DNA of 6,209 bases from Myxococcales bacterium (GCA_020430675.1 JAGQJJ010000260.1:1-6209); one strand, 5' to 3'; positions 1 through 5,967 are shown, counted from the first letter of the stretch. Numbers and translations are program-made. The notes: generated by a model from the sequence alone, not told the origin.

Positions 1-1
1 C

Positions 2-121
2 AGGGTCTCGTCGACTGGCTGGTTGGCGATCGCGGCGTGGCGGCCGGGGCGCGTCGCGTTTGGCGCGTTTGGCGAGCGCATTGGCGTGTCGTGCGAGGAC
101 GTCGCGGCCCGTGGTGGCTAG
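2..121 (+). CDS. Possible 3' end of an upstream gene (uncertain, edge fragment)
   Basis: An open frame runs in from the left edge and stops at TAG 119-121. It encodes about 39 residues ending in ERIGVSCEDVAARGG. Most codons end in G or C, as in the confirmed genes here, and the stop lies 34 nt before the SDR start, which would suit an upstream operon member. No domain is recognisable. The competing reading is a minus-strand gene starting at ATG 81-79 and leaving the window at base 1 (MRSPNAPNATRPGRH...). It uses the same wobble positions, so GC3 cannot separate the two. The minus option has no visible ribosome binding site, which makes me slightly prefer the + reading. Neither is secure. Confidence 0.25.
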   Translation, partial: RVSSTGWLAIAAWRPGRVAFGAFGERIGVSCEDVAARGG

Positions 122-144
122 ATTCGGCCCACCTGACGATGAAA

Positions 145-150
145 GTGAGG
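145..150 (+). promoter_or_regulatory. Ribosome binding site of the SDR gene
   Basis: GTGAGG lies 5 nt before ATG 156. It decides the start of the SDR gene: the frame stays open back to base 60, but that upstream part encodes an Arg/Ala-rich stretch with no SDR character and has no comparable Shine-Dalgarno sequence. Confidence 0.6.
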
Positions 151-155
151 CCGAA

Positions 156-1046
156 ATGGCGAAGCAGTCCCCCTCGGAGAAGCAAGCGATCCTCATCACC
201 GGGTGCAGCTCGGGCATTGGCAAGGCGACCGCGCTGCGGCTGGCCGCCGGCGCCGAGCGGCATGGGTGGGTGGTCTACGCGACCGCGCGCCGGCCGGAGA
301 CGCTGCATGAGCTGGCGCGCGCCGGGTGCCGGACGCTGGCGCTTGATGTCACCGACTCGGACTCGATGGCGACGGCCGTGGCCACCATCGAAGCACGGCA
401 TGGCGGGGTGGGCGTGCTGGTCAACAACGCCGGCTACTGTCAGGCGGGCGCGATCGAAGCGGTGCCGATGGACCGCGTCAACCGGCAGTTTGCCACCAAC
501 GTCTTCGGGCCCATCGAGCTGATCCAACGCGTGCTGCCCGGCATGCGGCGCCGCGGCGCAGGGCGCATCATCAACCTCAGCTCGATGGGCGGGCGGCTGA
601 CGTTTCCCGGCGGCGGCTTCTATCACGCCACCAAATACGCCATCGAGGCGCTGAGCGATGCGCTGCGCTTTGAGGTGCGCGGCTTTGGCATCGCGGTGGT
701 GCTCATCGAGCCCGGCCTCATCAAGTCCGGCTTCAGCGAGGCCGCGTCGAGCGCGATGATCACCGAAGGCGATCGCGCCTACGACGGCTTCCACGACGCC
801 ATTGCCAAGGCGACCCATGACCTGTACGAGAAAGGCATGTTGGCGAAGCTGGCCGGCACGCCCGACGATGTGGCCCGCGCGATCGAGCGCGCGGTGCTCG
901 CCCGCCGCCCCAAAGCGCGCTATCCGGTCAGCCCGTCGGCGCGCCTGCTGCTCACCCAGCGCGCGCTGATGAGCGATCGCCTTTGGGATGCCATGATGCG
1001 CACCAGCTTTCCGAGCCCGAGCCATGAACTCGCCGCTGGGGTGTAG
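156..1046 (+). CDS. Short-chain dehydrogenase/reductase (classical SDR)
   Basis: A 296-residue NAD(P)-dependent oxidoreductase of the classical SDR family, with a Rossmann fold, probably cytoplasmic. The cofactor motif TGCSSGIG is at residues 15-22, the D64-V65 pair that contacts adenine follows strand 3, NNAG is at 90-93 and the catalytic-site Asn is N115. The catalytic triad is S143, Y156 and K160 (YHATK), and an EPG motif is at 185-187. Basic residues R45-R46 after strand 2 suggest NADP(H) rather than NAD(H). The C-terminal extension to about 296 residues and the broad substrate loop (about 187-240) resemble the group that acts on steroids, retinol or other lipophilic alcohols and ketones, but the substrate cannot be read from sequence. 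The last 23 nt overlap the start of the AraC-type regulator gene, so the two are almost certainly co-transcribed and the regulator probably controls this enzyme. The start at 156 is chosen from the Shine-Dalgarno and from where SDR similarity begins. Confidence 0.93.
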   Translation: MAKQSPSEKQAILITGCSSGIGKATALRLAAGAERHGWVVYATARRPETLHELARAGCRTLALDVTDSDSMATAVATIEARHGGVGVLVNNAGYCQAGAIEAVPMDRVNRQFATNVFGPIELIQRVLPGMRRRGAGRIINLSSMGGRLTFPGGGFYHATKYAIEALSDALRFEVRGFGIAVVLIEPGLIKSGFSEAASSAMITEGDRAYDGFHDAIAKATHDLYEKGMLAKLAGTPDDVARAIERAVLARRPKARYPVSPSARLLLTQRALMSDRLWDAMMRTSFPSPSHELAAGV

Positions 1047-2028
1047 GATCCCGGTCGGGTTGACCGACGCCCTGCGCGAGCTGGGCGTGGCGCCGGCGGC
1101 GGTGCTCGCGGCGGCCGGGCTGCCCTCGCGGCTGTTCGATCGCAGCAGCCGCCGGGTGCCGGTGGCCGATTACTTCGCGCTCTGGGCGACCATCGCCGAC
1201 GCGCTGGGCGATCCGCTGGCCGGGCTGCGCCTGATCGAGCAGATCAAGGCCGAGGTGACCGAACCGCTCATCCTGGCGGTGCTCAGCAGCGCGCGCGTCG
1301 ACGCGGCGCTCTCGGTCATCTCGACCTACAAACGCATGATGGCGCCCGAGCGCGTCGACCTGCGGCCCGAGGCCAACGGCGACCTGCGCGTGGTGTACGT
1401 CTGGCCGGCCCACAGCGGCGGGCCGCCGCGGGCGTTGGCCGATGGCGAGCTGGGCTTCCTGGTCGAGATCTGCCGCCGCGCGACCGGGGCCGCGTCGTTG
1501 GCGCCGGTCGAGGTCTGGCTGCGCGGGCCGCCCGACGCGGTCGCCGACCGCCGGGCGGCCTGGTTCGGCGGCCCTGTCCATTATCGCGCCGAGATCAACG
1601 GGCTGCGCTTCGCCGCCGCCGATCGCGCGCGGCCGTTTCGCACGCATAACCCGATGATGCTCGAAGCCTTGCTGCCTTACGTGCAGACGCAGACCCCGCC
1701 CGATCCCGACGACGACCTGGCCCGCGCCCGCGCGGTCATTCGCGAGGCGCTCTGCGGCCAGCGACCCACCCTGCGCAGCGTGGCCCGCGATCTGGCGATG
1801 AGCGATCGCTCGCTTCAGCGCGTGCTGCACGAGCGCGGCACGAGCTTTCGCCGGCTGCTCGATGACGTGCGCAATGAGCAGGCGTGCGGATACCTGGCCC
1901 AGACGCGCTACTCGGACCTCGAGGTCGCCTTCCTGCTCGGCTACGAGGATCCCAACTCGTTCTATCGCGCGTTTCGGACCTGGAATGGCATGACGCCGAG
2001 CGCGTTTCGCAGCCAGCTCGACGGCTGA
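1024..2028 (+). CDS. AraC-family transcriptional regulator with Arabinose_bd-type sensor domain
   Basis: A 334-residue DNA-binding regulator. Residues about 10-200 (IPVGLTDALRELGV, then VADYFALWATIADALGDP) have the look of the Arabinose_bd N-terminal ligand domain (PF12625). The C-terminal third is a two-helix-turn-helix AraC domain. The first HTH is around SVARDLAMSDRSLQRVL (about 252-268). The second carries the family signature VAFLLGYEDPNSFYRAF (about 301-317), followed by GMTPSAFR. Relatives include OruR and mycobacterial VirS, which controls an operon containing a short-chain dehydrogenase; the SDR gene upstream gives a similar pairing here. ATG 1024 lies inside the SDR gene with no strong Shine-Dalgarno, so translation is probably coupled; TTG 1060 is a less likely alternative. 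The ligand is unknown. It is followed by 55 nt and then the sigma factor gene, so read-through into the next unit is possible. Confidence 0.93.
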   Translation: MNSPLGCRIPVGLTDALRELGVAPAAVLAAAGLPSRLFDRSSRRVPVADYFALWATIADALGDPLAGLRLIEQIKAEVTEPLILAVLSSARVDAALSVISTYKRMMAPERVDLRPEANGDLRVVYVWPAHSGGPPRALADGELGFLVEICRRATGAASLAPVEVWLRGPPDAVADRRAAWFGGPVHYRAEINGLRFAAADRARPFRTHNPMMLEALLPYVQTQTPPDPDDDLARARAVIREALCGQRPTLRSVARDLAMSDRSLQRVLHERGTSFRRLLDDVRNEQACGYLAQTRYSDLEVAFLLGYEDPNSFYRAFRTWNGMTPSAFRSQLDG

Positions 2029-2037
2029 CGGCGACAC

Positions 2038-2060
2038 AACCGGCCGACCCTGCTATCGTC
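2038..2060 (+). promoter_or_regulatory. Weak candidate ECF-type promoter before the sigma gene
   Basis: AAC (2038-2040, in the context ACAAC) and CGTC (2057-2060) are separated by exactly 16 nt, the spacing and core bases of many ECF sigma promoters. The predicted transcript would start near 2066-2068, almost on the Shine-Dalgarno GGAGG at 2068-2072. That short leader weakens the call. If real, it would let the sigma factor drive its own gene. Confidence 0.25.
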
Positions 2061-2067
2061 GCGCCTC

Positions 2068-2072
2068 GGAGG
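2068..2072 (+). promoter_or_regulatory. Ribosome binding site of the sigma factor gene
   Basis: GGAGG within GGAGGTGG (2068-2075) precedes ATG 2084 by 8-11 nt depending on the register of pairing. It rules out the in-frame GTG at 2072, which overlaps the Shine-Dalgarno itself. Confidence 0.55.
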
Positions 2073-2083
2073 TGGCAAGCGCG

Positions 2084-2575
2084 ATGGCGCTGGATGTTGA
2101 TCTCGACACGCTGTTCCGCACGCATGGTCCGCTGGTCTACCGCCGCGCCCTCCAACTCCTCGGGCGGCACGATCTGGCCGAAGAGGCGGTGCAAGAGGTC
2201 TTCATTCGGGCGATGCGGGCCGGCGATCGATTTGATCCCCGCGCCCGGCCTTCGACCTGGCTGTACAGCATCACGACCAATTACTGCCTGAACCAGCTGC
2301 GCGATGCGGCGCGGCGACGCGAGCTGCTCGATGCGCGCGGCGAAGAAGTGACGCCGGCGAGCGTGGCCCGCGATCCGCGAAAGATGGCCGCGTTGCGGGC
2401 GCTGCTGGCCGACGCCGACCCCCAGCAGGCGGAAGCGGCGGTGGCGGTTTTTGTCGAGGGCATGGCGCACGCCGAGGCGGCCGAGGTGCTCGGCGTCTCG
2501 CGGCGCACCGTCGGCAATCTTTGCGATCGCTTCCTGAGCTGGGCCCGCGCACGGCTTGGCGAGGGGGGCGCGTGA
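2084..2575 (+). CDS. ECF-type (group 4) sigma-70 family RNA polymerase sigma factor
   Basis: A 163-residue sigma factor with only regions 2 and 4, the size and layout of the extracytoplasmic-function group. Region 2 spans about residues 10-78: the core-binding stretch DLAEEAVQEVFIRAMR at 30-45 and the -10 recognition segment RPSTWLYSITTNYCLNQLRD at 55-74. Region 4 spans about 113-158, ending in the HTH HAEAAEVLGVSRRTVGNLCDRF, which should contact the -35 element. The linker (about 79-112) is short and charged, with no extra C-terminal domain. The next gene encodes a membrane protein in the usual anti-sigma position, which supports control by sequestration at the membrane. A matching ECF-type promoter lies just downstream (2585-2609), so the likely targets include the genes that follow. 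I cannot assign it to a numbered ECF group from sequence alone. Confidence 0.92.
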   Translation: MALDVDLDTLFRTHGPLVYRRALQLLGRHDLAEEAVQEVFIRAMRAGDRFDPRARPSTWLYSITTNYCLNQLRDAARRRELLDARGEEVTPASVARDPRKMAALRALLADADPQQAEAAVAVFVEGMAHAEAAEVLGVSRRTVGNLCDRFLSWARARLGEGGA

Positions 2576-2584
2576 TCGGCGGCA

Positions 2585-2609
2585 GAAACGTGCAACGGTT
2601 TTGCCCGTA
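2585..2609 (+). promoter_or_regulatory. Candidate ECF sigma promoter, GAAAC-N16-CGTA
   Basis: GAAAC (2585-2589) and CGTA (2606-2609) are separated by exactly 16 nt. This equals the well-known Bacillus SigW-type consensus (TGAAAC-N16-CGTA) apart from the leading T, and keeps the AAC core and CGT core common to ECF promoters generally. It sits in the 76-nt gap between the sigma gene and the membrane-protein gene. The predicted start near 2615-2617 leaves a leader of about 35 nt that contains the Shine-Dalgarno at 2639-2644. The spacer has a T run (2599-2602), unusual in this GC-rich window. The likely role is autoregulated expression of the anti-sigma, caspase and lipoprotein genes by the sigma factor encoded just upstream. 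Confidence 0.55.
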
Positions 2610-2638
2610 TGGGCCCGCCGCGGGTTTCACCGGTGGAA

Positions 2639-2644
2639 GGGAGG
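2639..2644 (+). promoter_or_regulatory. Ribosome binding site of the anti-sigma-like gene
   Basis: GGGAGG ends 7 nt before ATG 2652. This strong site decides the start: the frame is open back to 2556, inside the sigma gene, but the extra residues are basic and low in complexity. Confidence 0.65.
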
Positions 2645-2651
2645 TCGAGCG

Positions 2652-3443
2652 ATGAACGATGCCATCGATCCCCGACTCGGCGAAGGCCCGTCGGAGCTGG
2701 TCATCGATGCGTATGTCACCGGCGAAGCGACCCCGGATGAGATCGCCGCGGTGGAAACGTGGATGGCGGCTGACGCGGAGAACCGCGGAGTCATCGAAGC
2801 GCGCCGGCAAGGCTTTGCGGCCTTCGCCGAGGCGCGCCCCCAGGTCATGCTGGCCCGCATTCGCCAGGGGCTGGCCGCGGCCGAGGCCGAAGAGGCGGCT
2901 GCCGCTCGGCCGACACGTCCGGCGGCCCGCAAACGCGGCCGGTCGAACTGGCTCCTGGCGCTGATGGGCGCTCTGGCGGCAGCGGCGGCGGCGGCATGGT
3001 TTTTTGTGCTGCGCCCGCCCGAGGCCCCCCAGGACACCGTGCTGGCCAAAGGCACCGTCGCGCTGCGCGTCTTCCGCGCCCGCGGCGACGAGGTGGTCGA
3101 GGTCAACTCGGGCGAGCAGGTGCGTTCGGGCGACCGGCTGCGCTTTCGGCCCGAGGGCCTGCCCGATGGGCCCGGCTACCTGCTGGTGGTCGGCGTCGAA
3201 GGCACCGGCGAGTTGTTCGCCTATGCGCCGGCCGATGGGCAGGCGGTGGCCACCTCCGGCGCCTTGACCGATGACGGCGCCCTGCCCGGCTCGGCGGTGC
3301 TCGATGGTTCGACCGGCCGCGAGCGCGCGGTGCTCGTCTGGTGCCCGACGCCGTTTGCGCTGGCCAATCTGGCGGGCGGTGCGCACAGCCTGCAAACGCC
3401 CGCCGGCTGTCGTCAGGCCGGCGTCGCCCTCGAAAAACGATGA
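2652..3443 (+). CDS. Single-pass membrane protein, probable anti-sigma factor with large periplasmic domain
   Basis: A 263-residue protein in three parts. The N-terminal cytoplasmic part (about 1-98) has helical character: an acidic segment LVIDAYVTGEATPDEIAAVE (16-35), then a helix ending in an Ala/Glu-rich stretch and a basic juxtamembrane run RPAARKRGR. One membrane helix follows at about 100-119 (NWLLALMG, then an Ala run, then WFFVL). The rest (about 120-263) should be periplasmic and beta-rich, resembling the DUF4384-like domains found beside caspase-type genes in myxobacteria; it has two Cys, near 231 and 253, that could pair. The N-terminal layout (YVTGE, a following helix, residues about 20-70) matches the sigma-binding helices of anti-sigma factors, but the zinc ligands HxxxCxxC of the ZAS type are absent. 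Position after an ECF gene is the main support for the anti-sigma role. Its stop overlaps the caspase start (ATGA, 3440-3443). Confidence 0.72.
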   Translation: MNDAIDPRLGEGPSELVIDAYVTGEATPDEIAAVETWMAADAENRGVIEARRQGFAAFAEARPQVMLARIRQGLAAAEAEEAAAARPTRPAARKRGRSNWLLALMGALAAAAAAAWFFVLRPPEAPQDTVLAKGTVALRVFRARGDEVVEVNSGEQVRSGDRLRFRPEGLPDGPGYLLVVGVEGTGELFAYAPADGQAVATSGALTDDGALPGSAVLDGSTGRERAVLVWCPTPFALANLAGGAHSLQTPAGCRQAGVALEKR

Positions 3444-4996
3444 GCGCCGCGGCCCGCATCGTGGCCGCCGTCTTGCTGGGCCTGCTCGCGTTCAGCGCCG
3501 CATCGGCCCGCACGGTGGTCATCACCATCGGCAATGACCGCGGCCTGGCCGGCGATCTGCCGCTGCGCTATGCCGCCCGCGACGCCACGCGCTTCGGCGA
3601 GGTGATGCGCCGCCTGGGCGCGGTGGCGGCGACCGATCTCATCGAGCTGCAAGGCGAAGACGCCGACGCGGTGCGGCAGACGCTGCATCAGATCAACGTG
3701 CGCGTGCGGCAGGGCGACGCCGCGGACACGGCGTTGGTGGTCTACTACTCGGGCCACGCCGACGCCGAGGGCCTGCACATGGCCGGCACCACGCTGGCCT
3801 ATGCCGAGCTGCGCGACCTGATCACCGGCTCGCCGGCCGGCGTGCGCGTGCTGGTGCTCGATGGCTGCCGCTCGGGCGGGCTGACCCGCGTCAAGGGCGC
3901 GCGCGCCACCGAAGAGACCTTCGACCTGACACTGGACGATCGCATCGAGGTCGAGGGCCTGGCCATCATGACCAGCTCGGCGGCGCATGAAGACAGCCAC
4001 GAGTCCGAACACCTGAAGGGATCGTTCTTCACCCATCACCTGCTCGCTGCGTTGTGGGGCGCGGGCGATGAAGACGGCGACGCGCGGGTCACGCTGAGCG
4101 AAGCCTATGCCTACGCCGCGCGGCGCACGCTGGCGTCGAGCGGGCGGACACGGCAGCTTCAGCATCCCACCTATGCCTATGACATCAAGGGTCGGGGTGA
4201 CTTTGTCATGACAAGGCTCGACCACGCCCGGGGCATCGGCCGCCTGGAGCTGCCGGCGGCGACGACATGGCTCGTGCGGCACGGCGGAGAAGATGGGCCC
4301 TTGCAAGCCGAGGTGACACCGGAGCGGCCGGGCACCCTGCTCAGCGTGCCGGCGGGCGAGTATTTTGTTCAGGGGCGCTACGACGATCATTACGACGAGT
4401 ACGCGGTGGACGTGCCCGCCGGGCAGACCGCGCGGCTGAGCGACCGCACGCCGCGGCGGGTGGCCTACGCGCGGCTGGTGCGCAAGGGCGGCGGCGGCTA
4501 TTCGCAGGCGCTGCAGACGATGGGCGCGGTGCACTCGCCGGTTCTCGATGGCCACGGCATCACGCCCGGCGCGTCGCTCGGTTACACGCTGACGCTGCCT
4601 TGGGGCTCGGTGGGCCTGCGGGCGCGCTTCGGGCAGAGCAGCGCGCAGAGCGGCGTCGACGGCGTGCTGCGCACCTATGCGTTGGGCGTGGCCGCCGAGC
4701 GCGTGGTCGATCTGCGCTGGCTGAGCGCTGGCCTGGGGGTGCTGGTCGAGGGCGCGTGGCGGCAGCAGACGCTCGATGATCCGCGCGCGCCCAGCCCGTC
4801 GTCCTGGGGGCTGGGGCTGGGCATCCTCGGCTCGCTGGAAGCGCCGCTGGCCGAGCGCTGGTATGCGCGGCTCGAAGGCGGCCCGCTCACGCAGATCGTG
4901 CAGGTGAGCCGCATCGACAACGGCGCGCGCGATGGCACCCGCGTCGAGACCCGCCTCGGCGGTTTTGGCGGCCTGGGACTGGGGGTGCGGTTCTGA
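3440..4996 (+). CDS. Exported caspase-like (peptidase C14) protein with C-terminal beta-barrel-like domain
   Basis: A 518-residue predicted envelope protein. Residues 1-23 form a Sec signal peptide (hydrophobic core VAAVLLGLLAF, cleavage after ASA at 23). Residues about 24-258 form a caspase-fold domain with the catalytic dyad His106 (VVYYSGHADAEG) and Cys143 (LVLDGCRSGG), followed by the family's MTSSAAHEDSHESE and GSFFTHHLLAALWG segments. A perfect 12-residue EF-hand loop, D210 to E221 (DEDGDARVTLSE), follows. Residues about 265-345 look like a small beta-sandwich (PAGEYFVQGRYDD, VDVPAGQTARL). Residues about 352-518 alternate polar and apolar positions in several probable strands and end in VRF; a terminal Phe is the usual outer-membrane barrel signal. 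The protease therefore probably sits in the periplasm, tethered to the outer membrane. Caspase-fold relatives often cut after Arg/Lys, but the substrate is unknown. The start at 3440 fits the signal peptide and overlaps the previous stop; there is no separate Shine-Dalgarno, which suggests translational coupling. Confidence 0.87.
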   Translation: MSAAARIVAAVLLGLLAFSAASARTVVITIGNDRGLAGDLPLRYAARDATRFGEVMRRLGAVAATDLIELQGEDADAVRQTLHQINVRVRQGDAADTALVVYYSGHADAEGLHMAGTTLAYAELRDLITGSPAGVRVLVLDGCRSGGLTRVKGARATEETFDLTLDDRIEVEGLAIMTSSAAHEDSHESEHLKGSFFTHHLLAALWGAGDEDGDARVTLSEAYAYAARRTLASSGRTRQLQHPTYAYDIKGRGDFVMTRLDHARGIGRLELPAATTWLVRHGGEDGPLQAEVTPERPGTLLSVPAGEYFVQGRYDDHYDEYAVDVPAGQTARLSDRTPRRVAYARLVRKGGGGYSQALQTMGAVHSPVLDGHGITPGASLGYTLTLPWGSVGLRARFGQSSAQSGVDGVLRTYALGVAAERVVDLRWLSAGLGVLVEGAWRQQTLDDPRAPSPSSWGLGLGILGSLEAPLAERWYARLEGGPLTQIVQVSRIDNGARDGTRVETRLGGFGGLGLGVRF

Positions 4997-5967
4997 TGAG
5001 ACCATGCCTTCTCGCGGCCGCGCTGGCCGTCACCGTGGGCTGCGGCGATGGGTTGCTCGACCAGCAGTACCAGGGCGAGCCCATGTTCACCTTCGCCGGT
5101 CAGGTGGCGAGCGACGGGGCCCAACCGGTCTACGTCGCGCCGCTGCGGGCGGCGGTGTTCTGGCTGCCGTATGATCCCACGCAGCTCGGCGCGGCGTTTG
5201 CCGAACGCACGCCGATCGACCGGCTCGATCGCCTGCCCGGCCTCGATGCCAACGCGCATCTCGTCGAGCAGGCGACCATCGCGGTGGCGGTGCGCTTCCC
5301 CGGCGTTTTCTCGATCAACATCTTCGCCCCGCCGCCGGCCGAGGCCATCGCAACCGATGCCAGGCTGCGGTTTGGGGTGGTGCTGCTCTATGAAGATCGC
5401 GACGGCGACGAGCGCATGACGCCCGGCGAGGTCGTGGGCGCCGCGCCGCGGCAGTTGGTGCTCTTTGCCGATCAGGATCTGGCCGCCGATGACACCCACA
5501 ACCCCACCGGCGCCGCCTTGCCGGCCGGCTACGCAGCGGTCGATCTGCCCCTGCGCTGCGGCGTGCCATCACCGGAGTATGACCTGGACCCGATGCTCGA
5601 TGTACGCCTGGGCGCGGCCTGCACCGGCGATGGCATGGACGCCTGCGGCGCCCTCGGCACCTGCCTGACCGCAGACCTCGATGGCCCACTGCCGGATGGC
5701 TATTGCGTGTTGCTCAAGGATGATCTGCCCACGACGGCGCAGCCACCGCTGACCAGCGCGCTGATCGAGACCGAGCGCGATGGGAACGAGTTGGAGGCAT
5801 GGTATCGCGAGTGCATGACCAGCGCCGATTGCCGGCCCGCCTATACGTGCCAGCAGCATGTCTGTCTGCCCGCGCCCGCGCCGGCCCTGGTGCTCAATGG
5901 CGCCGTTGAGGTCGAGGCCGCGTGCGCGGCCTCCCATGAGAGCGAGAGCCGGCAGCGCAGCCCTTGA
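4996..5967 (+). CDS. Cys-rich lipoprotein with EF-hand-type loop
   Basis: A 323-residue protein. The N-terminus MRPCLLAAALAVTVGC is a lipoprotein signal with the lipid-modified Cys at 16 followed by Gly-Asp; Asp is at +3, not +2, so an inner-membrane retention signal is not evident and outer-membrane location is likely. The body (about 30-180) is beta-rich, like secreted myxobacterial lipoproteins of unknown role. A perfect EF-hand loop lies at D134 to E145 (DRDGDERMTPGE). Two Cys clusters follow, C209/C217/C223/C237 and C273/C279/C285/C290, of similar pattern (C-x5-7-C-x5-C-x4-13-C), with single Cys at 188 and 310. These probably form disulfides in the periplasm or on the cell surface. The ATG shares one base with the caspase stop (TGATG), so it is the last gene of that unit. 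I do not recognise a named family. It may be a partner, substrate or sensor for the caspase protein, but that rests on gene order only. Confidence 0.8.
   Translation: MRPCLLAAALAVTVGCGDGLLDQQYQGEPMFTFAGQVASDGAQPVYVAPLRAAVFWLPYDPTQLGAAFAERTPIDRLDRLPGLDANAHLVEQATIAVAVRFPGVFSINIFAPPPAEAIATDARLRFGVVLLYEDRDGDERMTPGEVVGAAPRQLVLFADQDLAADDTHNPTGAALPAGYAAVDLPLRCGVPSPEYDLDPMLDVRLGAACTGDGMDACGALGTCLTADLDGPLPDGYCVLLKDDLPTTAQPPLTSALIETERDGNELEAWYRECMTSADCRPAYTCQQHVCLPAPAPALVLNGAVEVEAACAASHESESRQRSP

Noticed and set aside
60..155. Upstream extension of the SDR gene to base 60
   Set aside because: The added 32 residues show no SDR character, and GTGAGG sits ideally before ATG 156.
952..2037. A 361-codon open frame on the minus strand, antisense to the AraC-type gene
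   Set aside because: It is low-complexity and His/Arg/Gln-rich, and mirrors a clear AraC-family protein. It also overlaps the SDR end.
2604..2615. Short hairpin GCCC-GTAT-GGGC after the sigma gene, as a terminator
   Set aside because: A four-pair stem without a T run is too weak, and it overlaps the -10 element of the candidate promoter.
2556..2651. Upstream extension of the anti-sigma-like gene into the sigma gene
   Set aside because: A strong GGGAGG precedes ATG 2652, and the extension would run through the predicted promoter.
2976..2996. GCG/GGC-rich run in the anti-sigma-like gene as a functional repeat
   Set aside because: It encodes the Ala run of the membrane helix; no wider tandem repeat is present.
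2271..3395. A 374-codon open frame on the minus strand across the sigma and anti-sigma-like genes
   Set aside because: It spans two + strand genes and their gap, has no recognisable domain and is a by-product of high GC.
3341..3439. Upstream extension of the caspase gene
   Set aside because: It would bury the signal peptide 33 residues inside. ATG 3440 gives a normal signal peptide and an ATGA overlap.
3413..5005. A 530-codon open frame on the minus strand, antisense to the caspase gene
   Set aside because: Its translation is rich in Arg, His, Gln and Ala with no domain, as expected when a GC-rich gene is read backwards. The + strand has catalytic motifs, a signal peptide and coupled starts.
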